Notes under the pieces: generated by a model | What the model was told of the DNA's origin: nothing | Seen by the model: the letters and a program-made list of their open reading frames with translations, nothing else | Database searches by the model: none | Shown: in pieces, positions 35,500 through 46,138 of the stretch | Layout: each line of letters starts with the position of its first letter | How positions within the stretch are numbered: position 1 is the stretch's first letter | NCBI GenBank assembly: GCA_019510305.1 | Contig: JAEKKN010000017.1 | Location: forward strand, 248,001 to 312,000 | Origin: Microbacterium sp. | GTDB lineage: Bacteria; Actinomycetota; Actinomycetes; Actinomycetales; Microbacteriaceae | Reading direction: 5' to 3' | Length of the DNA: 64,000 nucleotides | Translations under genes and position numbers: made by a program

Positions 35500-35837
35500 G
35501 CGTCTCTCACGTGACCACCCACATCCTGGACACATCGATCGGGCGCCCCGCGCCCGGCGTCGCCGTCGAACTCGAGGCCCGAGTCGGCGACGGATGGGTC
35601 GGGATCGGTTCGGGCCTCACCGATGCTGACGGGCGGGTGAAAGAACTGGGCCCCGAGCGGCTGGAGAGCGGTGCGTACCGCCTCCGGTTCGACACGGCGG
35701 CCTACTTCGCCGGCATCGACACGGCCGCCTTCTTCCCGGAGGTGGTGTTGACCTTCCAGGTCGACGCTGAGCAGGCGCACTATCACGTGCCTCTTCTGCT
35801 GAGCCCGTTCGCCTATTCCACTTACCGAGGAAGCTGA
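35496..35837 (+). CDS. uraH: 5-hydroxyisourate hydrolase (UraH)
   Basis: A 113-aa transthyretin-fold hydrolase acting on 5-hydroxyisourate, the uricase product. It ends in Tyr-Arg-Gly-Ser, the catalytic tetrapeptide that separates these enzymes from transthyretin. 'VTTHILDTSIGRPAPGV' near the N-terminus carries the catalytic His, and 'YHVPLLLSPFAYSTYRGS' closes the protein. Eight bases separate its stop from uox. Confidence 0.95.
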   Translation: MSVSHVTTHILDTSIGRPAPGVAVELEARVGDGWVGIGSGLTDADGRVKELGPERLESGAYRLRFDTAAYFAGIDTAAFFPEVVLTFQVDAEQAHYHVPLLLSPFAYSTYRGS

Positions 35838-35845
35838 GTATCGAA

Positions 35846-36739
35846 ATGACCGACATCATTCTGGGCAAGAACCAGTACGGCAAGGCCGAGGTGCGTGTCG
35901 TGCGCATCACGCGCGACACCGCTCGTCACGAGATCGAAGACCTGAACGTCACCTCGCAACTGCGCGGTGACTTCGCGAGCGCGCACTTCGACGGCAACAA
36001 CGAGCACGTCGTCGCGACCGACACGCAGAAGAACACCGTCTACGCCTTCGCGAAGGACGGCATCGGAAGCCCCGAGGAGTTCCTGCTCCGTCTCGGCGCC
36101 CACTTCACGGGCGAGTTCGACTGGGTCACGGGCGGACGCTGGGAAGCCGAGCAATACACCTGGCAGCGCATCGAGGGCGACGACGGCCCCCACGATCACG
36201 CCTTCGTGGCAGGTGGCACCGAGACCCGCACCGCGCTGGTGCAGATCGACGGCGACGACACCACCGTCATCGCCGGGCTGCAGGATCTCAAGGTCCTCAA
36301 GTCGACCCAGAGCGGCTTCGTCGGCTACCCGAAGGAGAAGTACACGACGCTGCCCGAGACCGAGGACCGCATCCTCGCCACCTCCGTCACGGCCAAATGG
36401 CGCTACAACCGCAACGACCTCGACTTCAACGAGGTCTTCGCCGACGTCCGCAGCCGACTGCTCGCGGGCTTCTCGCGCAACTACTCCTACGCACTGCAGC
36501 ACACGCTGAAGGAGATGGCCGAGGCTGTGCTCGAGGCGCACCCCGAGATCGACGAGATCCGCTTCTCCACCCCGAACAGCCACCACTTCGTCGTCGACCT
36601 GTCGCCGTTCGGACTGGAGAACCCGAACGAGGTGTTCTTCGCCGCCGACCGCCCCTACGGCCTGATCGAGGCGTCTTTCCTCCGCGAAGGCGCGGACACC
36701 GACCACTGGTCGTGGAGCGGCTCCGCCGGCTTCTGCTGA
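35846..36739 (+). CDS. uox: Urate oxidase (uricase)
   Basis: A 297-aa cofactor-free uricase turning urate into 5-hydroxyisourate and H2O2, made of two tandem T-fold domains. 'GKNQYGKAEVRVVRI' opens the protein; 'KNTVYAFAKDGIGSPEEF' holds the KNT-type catalytic threonine region (about 58-75); 'LKSTQSGFVGYPKEKYTTL' and 'NSHHFVVDLS' are the C-terminal hallmarks. It is third in the operon with uraD and uraH, and its peroxide product may explain bcp nearby. Confidence 0.95.
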   Translation: MTDIILGKNQYGKAEVRVVRITRDTARHEIEDLNVTSQLRGDFASAHFDGNNEHVVATDTQKNTVYAFAKDGIGSPEEFLLRLGAHFTGEFDWVTGGRWEAEQYTWQRIEGDDGPHDHAFVAGGTETRTALVQIDGDDTTVIAGLQDLKVLKSTQSGFVGYPKEKYTTLPETEDRILATSVTAKWRYNRNDLDFNEVFADVRSRLLAGFSRNYSYALQHTLKEMAEAVLEAHPEIDEIRFSTPNSHHFVVDLSPFGLENPNEVFFAADRPYGLIEASFLREGADTDHWSWSGSAGFC

Positions 36740-36806
36740 TCAGCCGGACGAGGAGCCGCCGCGCTCTCCGTCCGACACACCGCACCGGGTCGCCGATCCG
36801 GCGCCG

Positions 36807-36842
36807 GGGGTGAGTCCGTTCCCGACGCACCGGACTCACCCC
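36807..36842 (+). terminator. Hairpin between uox and the NCS2 permease
   Basis: GGGGTGAGTCCG / CGGACTCACCCC, a 12-bp stem with a 12-base loop and no T-tract. It could end part of the uricase transcript or set the ratio to the permease. A near copy of this hairpin occurs at 38629-38666. Confidence 0.55.
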
Positions 36843-36939
36843 TGAACCATCGAGGTCGTCTCGACGTGAGGCGACCGCTATTCGTCATGCCCATCGAGCC
36901 CACCCCGAAGAGCGGGTCACGGACAAGGAGGTCCACCAG

Positions 36940-38457
36940 ATGTTCGCTGTACGCAACTCGACCAAGACCAGCAACTCCACCAAGACCGGAGCAGAATCCA
37001 GGCGCCCCGAAGACGAACGTCTCGGAATCGGCACGGCCTTCACGTTCGGGCTCCAGCACGTCCTGACCATGTACGGCGGCATCATCGCGCCGCCGCTCAT
37101 CATCGGCGCGGCCGCGGGGCTGAACCCGACCGAGGTCGGGGTGCTCGTCGCCGCGTGCCTGTTCATGGGCGGCCTCGCGACGCTTCTGCAGACCCTCGGC
37201 ATCCCGTTCTTCGGCTCTCAGCTGCCGCTCGTGCAGGGCGTCTCCTTCGCCGGAGTCGCGACGATGCTCGCGATCGTCAACCAGGGGAGCGGCCTGCCGG
37301 CCGTGTTCGGGGCCGTCATCGTGGCATCGCTGATCGGTCTCGTGATCGCGCCGTTCTTCGCGCAGATCGTGCGGTTCTTCCCGCCGGTCGTGACCGGAAC
37401 CGTGATCACCATGATCGGCCTCTCGCTCGTGCCGGTCGCCGCGCGCTGGATCACGGGGGCGAACCCGCAGGCCGACAACTACGCCGATCCGGTGTTCGTC
37501 GGCATCGCCGGCTTCACGCTCCTCGTCATCATGCTGCTCTCGAAGCTCGGCAACTCGACCATCTCGCGCCTGTCGATCCTCATCGCGATGGTGGTCGGCA
37601 CGGTCTTCGCGGCGCTGATCGGCAAGGCCGACTTCTCCCGGGTCTTCGACGGCCCGATCTTCGCGTTCCCGAGCCCCTTCGCGTTCGGCGTGCCGACGTT
37701 CGACCTCGCCGCGATCCTCTCGATGACGATCGTCGTGCTCGTGATCCTCACCGAGACGACCGCCGACATCATCGCCGTCGCCGAGATCACCGGCTCCCAG
37801 GTCGATCGCAAGCGCATCGCGGCGGGGCTCCGGGCCGACATGGTCTCGAGCGCGGTCTCGCCGATCTTCAACTCGTTCACCCAGAGCGCCTTCGCACAGA
37901 ACGTCGGCCTCGTCGCCGTCACGAAGATCAAGAGCCGTTACGCGGTCGCGGCCGGCGGTGTCATCCTCATCGTCCTGGGTCTGCTCCCGGTTCTCGGCCG
38001 CATCGTCGCCGCGGTGCCCACCGCCGTCCTCGGCGGCGCGGGGCTGGTGCTGTTCGGCACGGTCACCGCCTCCGGCATCCGCACCCTCTCCAAGGTCAAG
38101 TACGACGGAAACATGAACCTGATCATCGTGGCCGCCTCGCTGTCCTTCGGCGTGCTGCCCGAGGTCAACCATGACATCTACATGAACTTCCCGACGTGGT
38201 TCCAGGTCATCTTCGGCTCGGGCATCAGCTCGGCCGCCATCATGGCGATCCTGCTGAACCTCGTGTTCAACCACTTCTCCCAGGGCAACCCGTCGAATCC
38301 GTCGGTCTTCGCCGCGAGCCCGGTGCGCGCGGTCAAGACCGATGTCATCCGGGTTCTCCGCGAAGGAGACCGCTACGAAGGCGGAAAGCTCGTCGACGCC
38401 AAGGGGAAGGCCATCCCCGTCGTCGACGAGGAGCCGGAGGGCTCATCAGCCCATTGA
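36940..38457 (+). CDS. NCS2/NAT-family urate or xanthine permease
   Basis: A 505-aa membrane transporter with about 12-14 spans. It has 'FGLQHVLTMYGGIIAPPLIIG' at the first helices (the conserved H of helix 1) and the NAT signature 'QNVGLVAVTKIKSRY' near 320-334. 'TADIIAVAEITG' supplies the substrate-site Glu. NAT members next to uricase usually import urate or xanthine with protons. It sits 200 bases after uox with its own AAGGAGGT site and no operator of its own, so it probably reads through from the uraD promoter. Confidence 0.86.
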   Translation: MFAVRNSTKTSNSTKTGAESRRPEDERLGIGTAFTFGLQHVLTMYGGIIAPPLIIGAAAGLNPTEVGVLVAACLFMGGLATLLQTLGIPFFGSQLPLVQGVSFAGVATMLAIVNQGSGLPAVFGAVIVASLIGLVIAPFFAQIVRFFPPVVTGTVITMIGLSLVPVAARWITGANPQADNYADPVFVGIAGFTLLVIMLLSKLGNSTISRLSILIAMVVGTVFAALIGKADFSRVFDGPIFAFPSPFAFGVPTFDLAAILSMTIVVLVILTETTADIIAVAEITGSQVDRKRIAAGLRADMVSSAVSPIFNSFTQSAFAQNVGLVAVTKIKSRYAVAAGGVILIVLGLLPVLGRIVAAVPTAVLGGAGLVLFGTVTASGIRTLSKVKYDGNMNLIIVAASLSFGVLPEVNHDIYMNFPTWFQVIFGSGISSAAIMAILLNLVFNHFSQGNPSNPSVFAASPVRAVKTDVIRVLREGDRYEGGKLVDAKGKAIPVVDEEPEGSSAH

Positions 38458-38470
38458 GGGCCGGCTCCTG

Positions 38471-38514
38471 CCGCGAGGTCTGTGCGTTCCGTCAGAGGCG
38501 CACGGACCCCGCGG
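38471..38514 (+). terminator. Hairpin after the NCS2 permease
   Basis: CCGCG-GGTC-GTGCG on the left pairs with CGCAC-GACC-CGCGG on the right with single mismatches, 14 bases after the permease stop. It separates the uricase/permease transcript from the next promoter. Confidence 0.6.
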
Positions 38515-38518
38515 CACC

Positions 38519-38585
38519 TTGACAAGCACTCGGACGCGCGTCATGCTTGTTACGCATACTGAAACTATTATTCCATAATACGGAA
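38519..38585 (+). promoter_or_regulatory. Promoter with tandem boxes but no gene behind it
   Basis: TTGACA (38519-38524), 17 bases, CATGCT (38542-38547), then boxes at 38550-38564 (TTACGCATACTGAAA) and 38571-38585 (TTCCATAATACGGAA), starts 21 bp apart. The second is one of the best matches in the window. Geometry is identical to the uraD promoter. What follows is a leader without a credible plus-strand gene. Confidence 0.72.
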
Positions 38586-38741
38586 TGTATGTTCACGCGG
38601 GTGCGCCGGATCAGATGCCGGAGCATCGGGGGTGAGCTCGTCCCGATGACGCACCGGGCTCACCCCGACCACGCCCGCCACACCCGATGCCGACCCGGCG
38701 ACAGGACGAGGAGGTCCGCACATGATCGGGACCGCTCATCA
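38586..38741 (+). other. Orphan leader: duplicated hairpin, strong ribosome site, no gene
   Basis: The stretch holds a hairpin (GGGGTGAGC at 38629-38637 with GCTCACCCC at 38658-38666) resembling that before the NCS2 permease, then GACGAGGAGGTCC and ATG at 38721-38723. The open frame from that ATG runs antisense through the SDR gene and looks non-coding. I read this as the 5' end of a lost regulon gene, or a duplicated copy of the permease leader. Confidence 0.5.
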
Positions 38742-38776
38742 TCTCTCAGCCGCGTCCGGTCTCTCAGCCGCGTCCG
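38742..38776. repeat. Tandem 17-bp duplication at the SDR stop
   Basis: TCTCTCAGCCGCGTCCG occurs twice, at 38742-38758 and 38760-38776, with an 18-base period. The SDR stop codon lies in the second copy. It marks the junction between the orphan leader and the SDR gene and could be a scar of the deletion that removed the missing gene. Confidence 0.6.
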
Positions 38777-39510
38777 CCGAACGGCATGCCCGATGCCGCG
38801 ACCGTCAGGCTGGTGACATTCGACTCCGCAGGGAGCTGCGCCATGAACAGCACGGCTCGCGCGGCATCCGCCACATCGAACGTCGGCTCGACCTTGCGAG
38901 AGCCGTCGGCCTGCAGAGCCCCGTCGCCGACGCCGATCTCCGTCATGATCGACGTCCGGGCGTTGCCGATGTCGATCTGTCCGGCGGAGATGCCATAGGC
39001 CCGTCCGTCGAGGTCGATCGACTTCGTGAGTCCCGTGATCGCGTGCTTCGAGACCGTGTACACGACCGACAGAGGTCGGGGCACCTGGGCCGAGATCGAT
39101 CCGTTGTTGATGATCCGTCCGCCCTGCGGGCTCTGCACCATCATGGCGCGCATCGCGGCGCCTGCGCACAGCAGCGCACCGGTCAAGTTCACGTCGAGAG
39201 TGCTCTGCCAGTCGGCGAGCGAGATCTCGGCGGCGGATGCTGCGGGGCCGAAGGCCCCGGCGTTGTTGAACAGCACGTCGACGCGGCCCCATTCGGCGAC
39301 GACCGCAGCGAACAGCGCCTCGACCTCGGCCTCGACGGTGACGTCGGCGGGAACCACGAGGGCGTCCGGATGCTCGGCCGCCGTCTCTCGCAGGGCGTCC
39401 TCGCGGCGTCCGGCCAGCGCGACCCGGAAGCCGGCATCCAGCAGCGCGCGCGCCACCGCCCTGCCGATGCCCGAGCCCGCTCCCGTCACGACGGCGATGC
39501 GTGCGCTCAT
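38764..39510 (-). CDS. Short-chain dehydrogenase/reductase
   Basis: A 248-aa classical SDR. It has '[19 protein letters not shown]' (10-28, NAD(P) site), 'NNAG' near 87, Ser in 'NNGSIS' and Tyr/Lys in 'YTVSK'. Substrate unknown. It diverges from aceE with 56 bases between starts and has no purine-type box at its 5' end. The C-terminus stops on the 18-base duplication; the protein still looks full length. Confidence 0.82.
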   Translation of the reverse strand: MSARIAVVTGAGSGIGRAVARALLDAGFRVALAGRREDALRETAAEHPDALVVPADVTVEAEVEALFAAVVAEWGRVDVLFNNAGAFGPAASAAEISLADWQSTLDVNLTGALLCAGAAMRAMMVQSPQGGRIINNGSISAQVPRPLSVVYTVSKHAITGLTKSIDLDGRAYGISAGQIDIGNARTSIMTEIGVGDGALQADGSRKVEPTFDVADAARAVLFMAQLPAESNVTSLTVAASGMPFGGRG

Positions 39511-39566
39511 CCTCGAGTCCTCTCAGATCTTGACCTCTCCCCCTATCTAACAAGAAAGGCCGAACA

Positions 39567-42260
39567 GTGACCGACACTCGCGCCTCCGCCACCGCAGCCG
39601 ACCTCGACCCCGAGGAGACCGCTGAGTGGCTCGAATCGCTCGATGCGCTCATCGCCGAACGCGGCTCCGACCGCGGCGAGCACATCGTCCGCACGCTGGC
39701 AGGCCATGCCGGCATCCGCTCCGAGCCGATCGCCACGACGGACTACGTCAACTCGATCGCGTCCGCCGACGAGCCCGAATACCCCGGTGACGAGGAGCTC
39801 GAGCGACGCTACCGCGCCTGGATGCGGTGGAACGCCGCCGTCATGGTGCACCGCGCGCAGCGACCCGGCATCGGCGTCGGCGGGCACATCTCCACCTACG
39901 CGGGCGCCGCGACCCTGTACGAGGTCGGCTTCAACCACTTCTTCCGTGGCAAGGACCACCCCGGCGGTGGCGACCAGATCTACTTTCAGGGGCACGCCTC
40001 GCCCGGGATGTACGCTCGCGCCTTCATGGAGGGGCGTCTGGGCGAAGAGGATCTCGACGGCTTCCGCCAGGAGAAGTCCCGCCAGGGGCACGCGCTCTCG
40101 TCATACCCGCATCCGCGGCTCATGCCCGAGTTCTGGGAGTTTCCGACCGTGTCGATGGGCATCGGACCGATGAACGCGATCTATCAGGCGCAGTCGAACC
40201 GCTACCTGGAAGGCCGCGGTCTGAAGGACACCTCCGACCAGCACGTGTGGGCGTTCCTCGGCGACGGCGAGATGGACGAGCCGGAGTCGCGCGGTCTGCT
40301 GCAGCTCGCCGCGAACGACGGCCTCGACAACCTCACGTTCGTCGTCAACTGCAATCTGCAGCGCCTCGACGGCCCCGTGCGCGGCAACGGAAAGATCATC
40401 CAGGAGCTCGAAGGCTTCTTCCGCGGCGCCGGATGGAACGTCATCAAGGTGATCTGGGGCCGCGAGTGGGACTCGCTGCTCGACGCGGATGCCGACGGCG
40501 CCCTCGTCGACATCATGAACACCACCGTCGACGGCGACTACCAGACCTACAAGGCCGAGTCGGGCGGATTCATCCGCGAGAACTTCTTCGGTCGCGATCC
40601 GCGCACCCGGGCCCTGGTGGACGGCCTCACCGACGACCAGATCTGGGGCCTCAAGCGAGGCGGCCACGACTACCGCAAGGTGTACGCCGCCTACGCGAAG
40701 TCCATGGAGCGCAACGGCAGGCCCACGGTCATCCTCGTCAAGACGGTCAAGGGCTACGGGCTCGGTCAGCGCTTCGAGGCGCGCAACGCGACCCACCAGA
40801 TGAAGAAGCTCACCCTGCAGGACCTCAAGGACTTCCGCGACCATCTGCGGGTGCCGATCACAGACGCTCAGCTCGAGGCCGACCCGTACCGGCCGCCGTA
40901 CTATCACCCGGGGGCGGATGCCGAAGAGATCGCGTATCTGCAGGAGCGCCGTCGCGCGCTCGGCGGCTACCTGCCCGAGCGGCGCCCGCACGCCTCGGGC
41001 GAGATCGCCCTGCCCGACGAGAAGGCGTACGAGGTCGCGGCCCGCGGTTCCGGCAAGCAGCAGGCCGCCACGACCATGGCGTTCGTGCGCGTGCTGAAGG
41101 ACCTCATGCGCGACCCGGAGTTCGGCAAGAGGATCGTCCCGATCATCCCCGACGAGGCGCGCACCTTCGGCATGGACGCGTTCTTCCCGACCGCGAAGAT
41201 CTACAACCCGAACGGCCAGAACTACCTGGCGGTCGACCGCGAGATCGTCCTTTCGTACAAGGAGTCCACGTCGGGGCAGATCCTGCACGTCGGCATCAAC
41301 GAGGCGGGCTCCATCGCGGCGTTCACCGCCGCGGGCACCGCCTACGCCACGCACGGTGTACCGCTGATCCCCGTGTACGTGTTCTACTCGATGTTCGGCT
41401 TCCAACGCACGGGCGACTCCCTGTGGGCTGCAGCCGACCAGATGGCGCGCGGATTCCTGATCTCCGCCACTGCCGGGCGCACCACACTGACCGGCGAGGG
41501 GCTGCAGCACGCCGACGGGCACTCGCCGATCCTCGCGGCGACGAACCCGGCGGTCGTCACCTACGATCCCGCGTTCGGCTACGAGATCGGGCACATCATG
41601 CGTGCAGGCATCGAGCGCATGTACGGCCCCTCGTCCCAGGACCGGAACGTGATCTACAACCTCATGGTCTACAACGAGCCGATCGTGCAGCCTGCCGAAC
41701 CCGAAGGGGTCGACGTCGACGGCATCCTGGGCGGCATCCACCGCATCTCGCCCGTCGATAACCCGCGCACCCACCTGCTCGCCTCGGGGATCGGCGTGAC
41801 CTGGGCGCTCGAGGCGCAGCAGCTGCTGCGCGACGACTGGGGCATCGCCGCCGACGTGTTCTCGGTCACCTCATGGACCGAACTGCGCCGCGACGCCGTC
41901 GCCGCCGAGGAGGACGAGTTCCTCGGACGCGGCTCTCGCACGCCGTTCCTGGTCTCCCAGCTCGCGGGGGCTGAAGGGCCGATCGTCGCCGTCAGCGACT
42001 ACGCCAAGGACCTGCCCGATCAGGTGCGCCAGTTCGTTCCCAACGACTGGGCGACCCTCGGCGCCGACGGCTTCGGCTTCTCGGACACCCGCGCCGCCGC
42101 CCGACGGTTCTTCAAGATCGACGGCCCGTCGGTCGTGGTGCGCACTCTGCAGCTGCTCGCGAAGCGCGGAGAGGTGGATGCCGCGCTCCCCGCTCAGGCC
42201 TTCGAGAAGTACCGCCTGCTCGACGTGAACGCCGGCACGAGCGGCTCCGACGCGGAGTAG
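39567..42260 (+). CDS. aceE: Pyruvate dehydrogenase E1 component (homodimeric AceE)
   Basis: An 897-aa thiamine-diphosphate enzyme that decarboxylates pyruvate and transfers the acetyl unit to E2. '[14 protein letters not shown]' (near 232-245) opens the TPP-binding motif, which ends in '[21 protein letters not shown]'. '[12 protein letters not shown]' and '[14 protein letters not shown]' are AceE landmarks. The length is typical of the alpha2 type used by actinobacteria. It starts at GTG 39567 after AAGAAAGG. It has no purine box and is probably housekeeping, although its reaction would close a malate-based glyoxylate cycle. Confidence 0.94.
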   Translation: MTDTRASATAADLDPEETAEWLESLDALIAERGSDRGEHIVRTLAGHAGIRSEPIATTDYVNSIASADEPEYPGDEELERRYRAWMRWNAAVMVHRAQRPGIGVGGHISTYAGAATLYEVGFNHFFRGKDHPGGGDQIYFQGHASPGMYARAFMEGRLGEEDLDGFRQEKSRQGHALSSYPHPRLMPEFWEFPTVSMGIGPMNAIYQAQSNRYLEGRGLKDTSDQHVWAFLGDGEMDEPESRGLLQLAANDGLDNLTFVVNCNLQRLDGPVRGNGKIIQELEGFFRGAGWNVIKVIWGREWDSLLDADADGALVDIMNTTVDGDYQTYKAESGGFIRENFFGRDPRTRALVDGLTDDQIWGLKRGGHDYRKVYAAYAKSMERNGRPTVILVKTVKGYGLGQRFEARNATHQMKKLTLQDLKDFRDHLRVPITDAQLEADPYRPPYYHPGADAEEIAYLQERRRALGGYLPERRPHASGEIALPDEKAYEVAARGSGKQQAATTMAFVRVLKDLMRDPEFGKRIVPIIPDEARTFGMDAFFPTAKIYNPNGQNYLAVDREIVLSYKESTSGQILHVGINEAGSIAAFTAAGTAYATHGVPLIPVYVFYSMFGFQRTGDSLWAAADQMARGFLISATAGRTTLTGEGLQHADGHSPILAATNPAVVTYDPAFGYEIGHIMRAGIERMYGPSSQDRNVIYNLMVYNEPIVQPAEPEGVDVDGILGGIHRISPVDNPRTHLLASGIGVTWALEAQQLLRDDWGIAADVFSVTSWTELRRDAVAAEEDEFLGRGSRTPFLVSQLAGAEGPIVAVSDYAKDLPDQVRQFVPNDWATLGADGFGFSDTRAAARRFFKIDGPSVVVRTLQLLAKRGEVDAALPAQAFEKYRLLDVNAGTSGSDAE

Positions 42261-42277
42261 GCACTCACGCTCAGGAG

Positions 42278-42346
42278 CGCGGGTTCGGTCACACTTCAGG
42301 CGGGTTGGTGAATGCGCCAGCCGGCCGAAGCGTGACTGAACCCGCG
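42278..42346. repeat. Palindromic intergenic element (GGTTCGGTCAC type)
   Basis: CGCGGGTTCGGTCACACTTC pairs with GAAGCGTGACTGAACCCGCG across a 29-base loop. A second, weaker inverted pair (GGTCGCGTTTCAG...CTGAAGCGTGACC) follows to about 42400. Related palindromes occur at 47067-47185. It lies between the convergent aceE and IclR genes. Confidence 0.5.
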
Positions 42347-42430
42347 TGTCGGTCGCGTTTCAGGCGGGTTCGAGGGCGTGCAGGTGCGCTGAAGCGTGAC
42401 CGCCTGAGAAATGGTCGGGAGGGGAGAAGA

Positions 42431-42471
42431 CGTTCGGGAGGAGGAATCCGGATGATTCCTCCTCCCGAACG
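42431..42471. terminator. Bidirectional terminator between aceE and the IclR gene
   Basis: A perfect 18-bp stem with a 5-base loop: left arm begins CGTTCGGGAGG, right arm ends CCTCCCGAACG. It lies between convergent genes, 40 bases from the IclR stop. No T-tract. Confidence 0.75.
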
Positions 42472-42510
42472 TGCGAGCTCCTCCCGAACGGCAGGGGCGC
42501 GCGGCGGACC

Positions 42511-43278
42511 TCAGGTGGCGAGGTCTCCGACGATCGCCTCGGCGGCGCGGCGCAGCAACGGCACGGCGCGTGCGCCGAAAGCCTCGTCGACGCGGGAGAT
42601 CGGACCCGAGACCGACACCGCAGTCGGGGTCGGAGCGTCAGGCACGGCCATCGAGAAGCAGCGCACGCCGATCTCCTGCTCCTGATCGTCGATCGCGTAG
42701 CCGCGTTCGCGGATCACGTCGAGCTCCGCGAGCAGGGCGTCGACCGTGCCGATGCTGTGCTCGGTCGGAGTGGGCATGCCGGCGCGCGAGACGATGCCGC
42801 GCACGGTCTCGTCGGGCAGCTGCGCGAGGATCGCCTTTCCGACGCCCGTGTCGTGCAGGTGGGCGCGGCGGCCGACCTCGGTGAACATGCGCATGGAGTG
42901 CAGCGACGGCACCTGCGCGACGTAGACGACCATGTCGCCGTCGAGCACGGCCATGTTGGCGCTCTCGCCGAGCGCATCGACGAGGCCCTTCAACTGCGGC
43001 CGCGCCAGCGCTCCGAACTGGCGTTGTGCGCCTTCGCCGATGCGGATCAGCCGCGGGCCCAGCGCATAGCGCCTGTTCGGCAGCTGCCGGGCGTAGCCGA
43101 GCGTCACGAGTGTGCGCAGCAGGCGGTGGATCGTCGGAAGGGGCAGATCGGTGGATGCCGCGAGTTCGCTCAGCGTGACGTCGCCGCCGGCATCCGTCAC
43201 CAGCTCCAGGAGCTCGAACACGCGCTCGACCGACTGCACACCAGATCCGGCGCTCTTCGGGGTCTTGCTCTCAGCCAT
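42511..43278 (-). CDS. IclR-family regulator, candidate controller of the purine regulon
   Basis: A 255-aa IclR protein. The winged helix-turn-helix is at about 12-75 ('SVERVFELLELV', 'LSELAASTDLPLPTIHRLLRTLVTLGY'), and the effector domain at 90-250 ('RAHLHDTGVGKAILAQLP', 'RGYAIDDQEQEIGVRCFSMAVP'). Relatives such as AllR sense allantoin or glyoxylate and control ureide genes. It diverges from the malic-enzyme operon. The ATG at 43276-43278 follows AGGAGG; the frame extending to 43458 would read through the operators. It is the only regulator inside the block of boxed promoters, and a single box (43302-43316) lies before its own start. Confidence 0.85.
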   Translation of the reverse strand: MAESKTPKSAGSGVQSVERVFELLELVTDAGGDVTLSELAASTDLPLPTIHRLLRTLVTLGYARQLPNRRYALGPRLIRIGEGAQRQFGALARPQLKGLVDALGESANMAVLDGDMVVYVAQVPSLHSMRMFTEVGRRAHLHDTGVGKAILAQLPDETVRGIVSRAGMPTPTEHSIGTVDALLAELDVIRERGYAIDDQEQEIGVRCFSMAVPDAPTPTAVSVSGPISRVDEAFGARAVPLLRRAAEAIVGDLAT

Positions 43279-43301
43279 TAAGAACCTCCTGCTCGCCATC
43301 A

Positions 43302-43316
43302 TTTCACCATGCGAAA
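43302..43316 (-). promoter_or_regulatory. Single box before the IclR gene
   Basis: TTTCACCATGCGAAA, a full match to TTYYR-N5-YRRAA, 24 bases before the IclR start codon. There is no convincing second box at 21 bp, so autoregulation may be weaker than control of the target operons. Confidence 0.5.
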
Positions 43317-43355
43317 GCCGCGTATCGAAAATCTCGCCCCTCATCGTATCCAGGC

Positions 43356-43402
43356 TTGCATCAACTTTCCATAAAGTAGATAATAGAGTCCACGATACGA
43401 AA
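43356..43402 (+). promoter_or_regulatory. Promoter and tandem boxes before the malic enzyme operon
   Basis: Boxes at 43367-43381 (TTCCATAAAGTAGAT) and 43388-43402 (GTCCACGATACGAAA), starts 21 bp apart. A promoter reading is TTGCAT (43356-43361), 17 bases, GATAAT (43379-43384), so here the first box covers the spacer and -10 rather than following it. Confidence 0.62.
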
Positions 43403-43475
43403 ATCGTGGAGATTTCAGAGAAGTGCATCGTGTGTGCCGCCGATCTCGGCCGGCTCACCTCGACGAGGAGGAAAC

Positions 43476-44873
<1,398 letters not shown>

Positions 44874-44881
44874 CCGCAGCC

Positions 44882-46138
44882 ATGACAGCTCTCACCGAGG
44901 ACGACCTCGCCGGCATCGACTCCCGGCTCGCCGGCACCGACGCCCTTCTCGCCACCGAGTACCCCGGCGACGACGGCACCCGACAGCCCGTGCACACGCT
45001 GTACGTGCCCGCCGATCGGTACGACCCCGAACTCCCGTCGCGCTTCGGCGCGCAGGCGGCCGAGGCCGTGGCCGCGTTCGGCGGCACGGCGGCACTGGCC
45101 GAAGCGATCGGGCTCGGGCATCTCGCGGGCGAACTCGCGCCCCTGGTCGACGCCAAGCTCCTCGCCGAGCCGATCGAAGACCTCCGCCTCGATTTCGAGG
45201 ACGGCTACGGCGCCCGGCCGGATGACGAGGAGGACGCGGATGCCGTGCTCGCCGCGCAGCGCGTCGCCGCAGCCGTGTCGGCAGGCGTCGCCCCGCCCTT
45301 CATCGGCATCCGCTTCAAGTGCTTCGAGGCGCCGACCCGGCGCCGCGGCATCCGCACCCTCGATCTGTTCCTGTCGACGCTCGCCTCGCTCGGGCCTCTC
45401 CCCGACGGGCTCGTGCTGACCCTGCCGAAGGTGACAACGGCCGCGCAGGTCGAAGCGATGGTCTCGCTGTGCGAGGTCTTCGAGGAGCGCCTCGGATTGG
45501 ATGCCGGGCGCCTGCGCTTCGAGGTGCAGATGGAGACCCCGCAGCTGATCGTCGCCGCCGACGGATCGGTGCCGGTCGCAGCGCTCCTGCACCGGGCGAA
45601 CGGGCGGGTGTCGGCGCTGCACTACGGCACCTACGACTACAGCGCCTCGCTGCAGATCGCCGCGGCGTACCAGTCGATGGAGCATCCGGCCGCCGACTAC
45701 GCCAAGCAGGTCATGCAGGTCGCCGTCGCCGAGACCGGCGTGCGGCTCTCGGACGGGTCGACCAACGTGATCCCGGTGGGCGAGAACGCGCTGGCCGCGT
45801 GGCAGCTGCACGCCCGACTCGTGCGGCGCTCGCTCGAGCGCGGCTACTACCAGGGCTGGGACCTCGCAGCACCGCAGCTGCCCACCCGGTTCCTCGCGAC
45901 CTACGCCTTCTACCGCGAAGGCTTCGCCGCCGCGGCGAAGCGCCTCGACAACTACCTGCACGGCAGTGACGCGACCATCATGGACGAGCCCGCCACAGCC
46001 AGAGCCCTCGCCCGCTTCGTCGTGCGCGGACTGGAGTGCGGAGCCGTCACGATCGACGAGGTGCGTTCAGCCACGGGATCCGAGCCGACAGAGCTCGTGC
46101 GTCTCGCCCACCCGAAACTCATCGCCAAGGAGGCATGA
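44882..46138 (+). CDS. DUF6986 aldolase-like protein, candidate malate-forming enzyme
   Basis: A 418-aa protein I recognise only as a DUF6986/HpcH-CitE-superfamily TIM barrel. 'IEDLRLDFEDGYGARPDDEE' (98-117; D104, E106 and D107 recall the CitE metal motif), 'GIRFKCFEAPTRRRG' (near 141-155), 'FEVQMETPQLI' and 'SALHYGTYDYSASLQIAAAYQ' are its best-conserved-looking segments. It lies between malic enzyme and ureidoglycine aminohydrolase, with an ATG 8 bases after the former and a stop overlapping the latter. Malate synthases share this barrel fold, and no classical malate synthase is in the window, so glyoxylate + acetyl-CoA to malate is my inference. A GTG at 44870 is an alternative start. Confidence 0.6.
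   Translation: MTALTEDDLAGIDSRLAGTDALLATEYPGDDGTRQPVHTLYVPADRYDPELPSRFGAQAAEAVAAFGGTAALAEAIGLGHLAGELAPLVDAKLLAEPIEDLRLDFEDGYGARPDDEEDADAVLAAQRVAAAVSAGVAPPFIGIRFKCFEAPTRRRGIRTLDLFLSTLASLGPLPDGLVLTLPKVTTAAQVEAMVSLCEVFEERLGLDAGRLRFEVQMETPQLIVAADGSVPVAALLHRANGRVSALHYGTYDYSASLQIAAAYQSMEHPAADYAKQVMQVAVAETGVRLSDGSTNVIPVGENALAAWQLHARLVRRSLERGYYQGWDLAAPQLPTRFLATYAFYREGFAAAAKRLDNYLHGSDATIMDEPATARALARFVVRGLECGAVTIDEVRSATGSEPTELVRLAHPKLIAKEA

Noticed and set aside
39511..39566. Pyruvate dehydrogenase aceE as a regulon member
   Set aside because: No box pair is present in the 56-base gap before aceE; it is most simply a housekeeping gene inside the locus.
38722..39570. A 282-codon plus-strand frame that starts after a strong ribosome site in the orphan leader
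   Set aside because: It lies antisense to the SDR gene, whose motifs are intact, and its composition is shadow-like. The ribosome site is kept as evidence for a lost gene, not for this frame.
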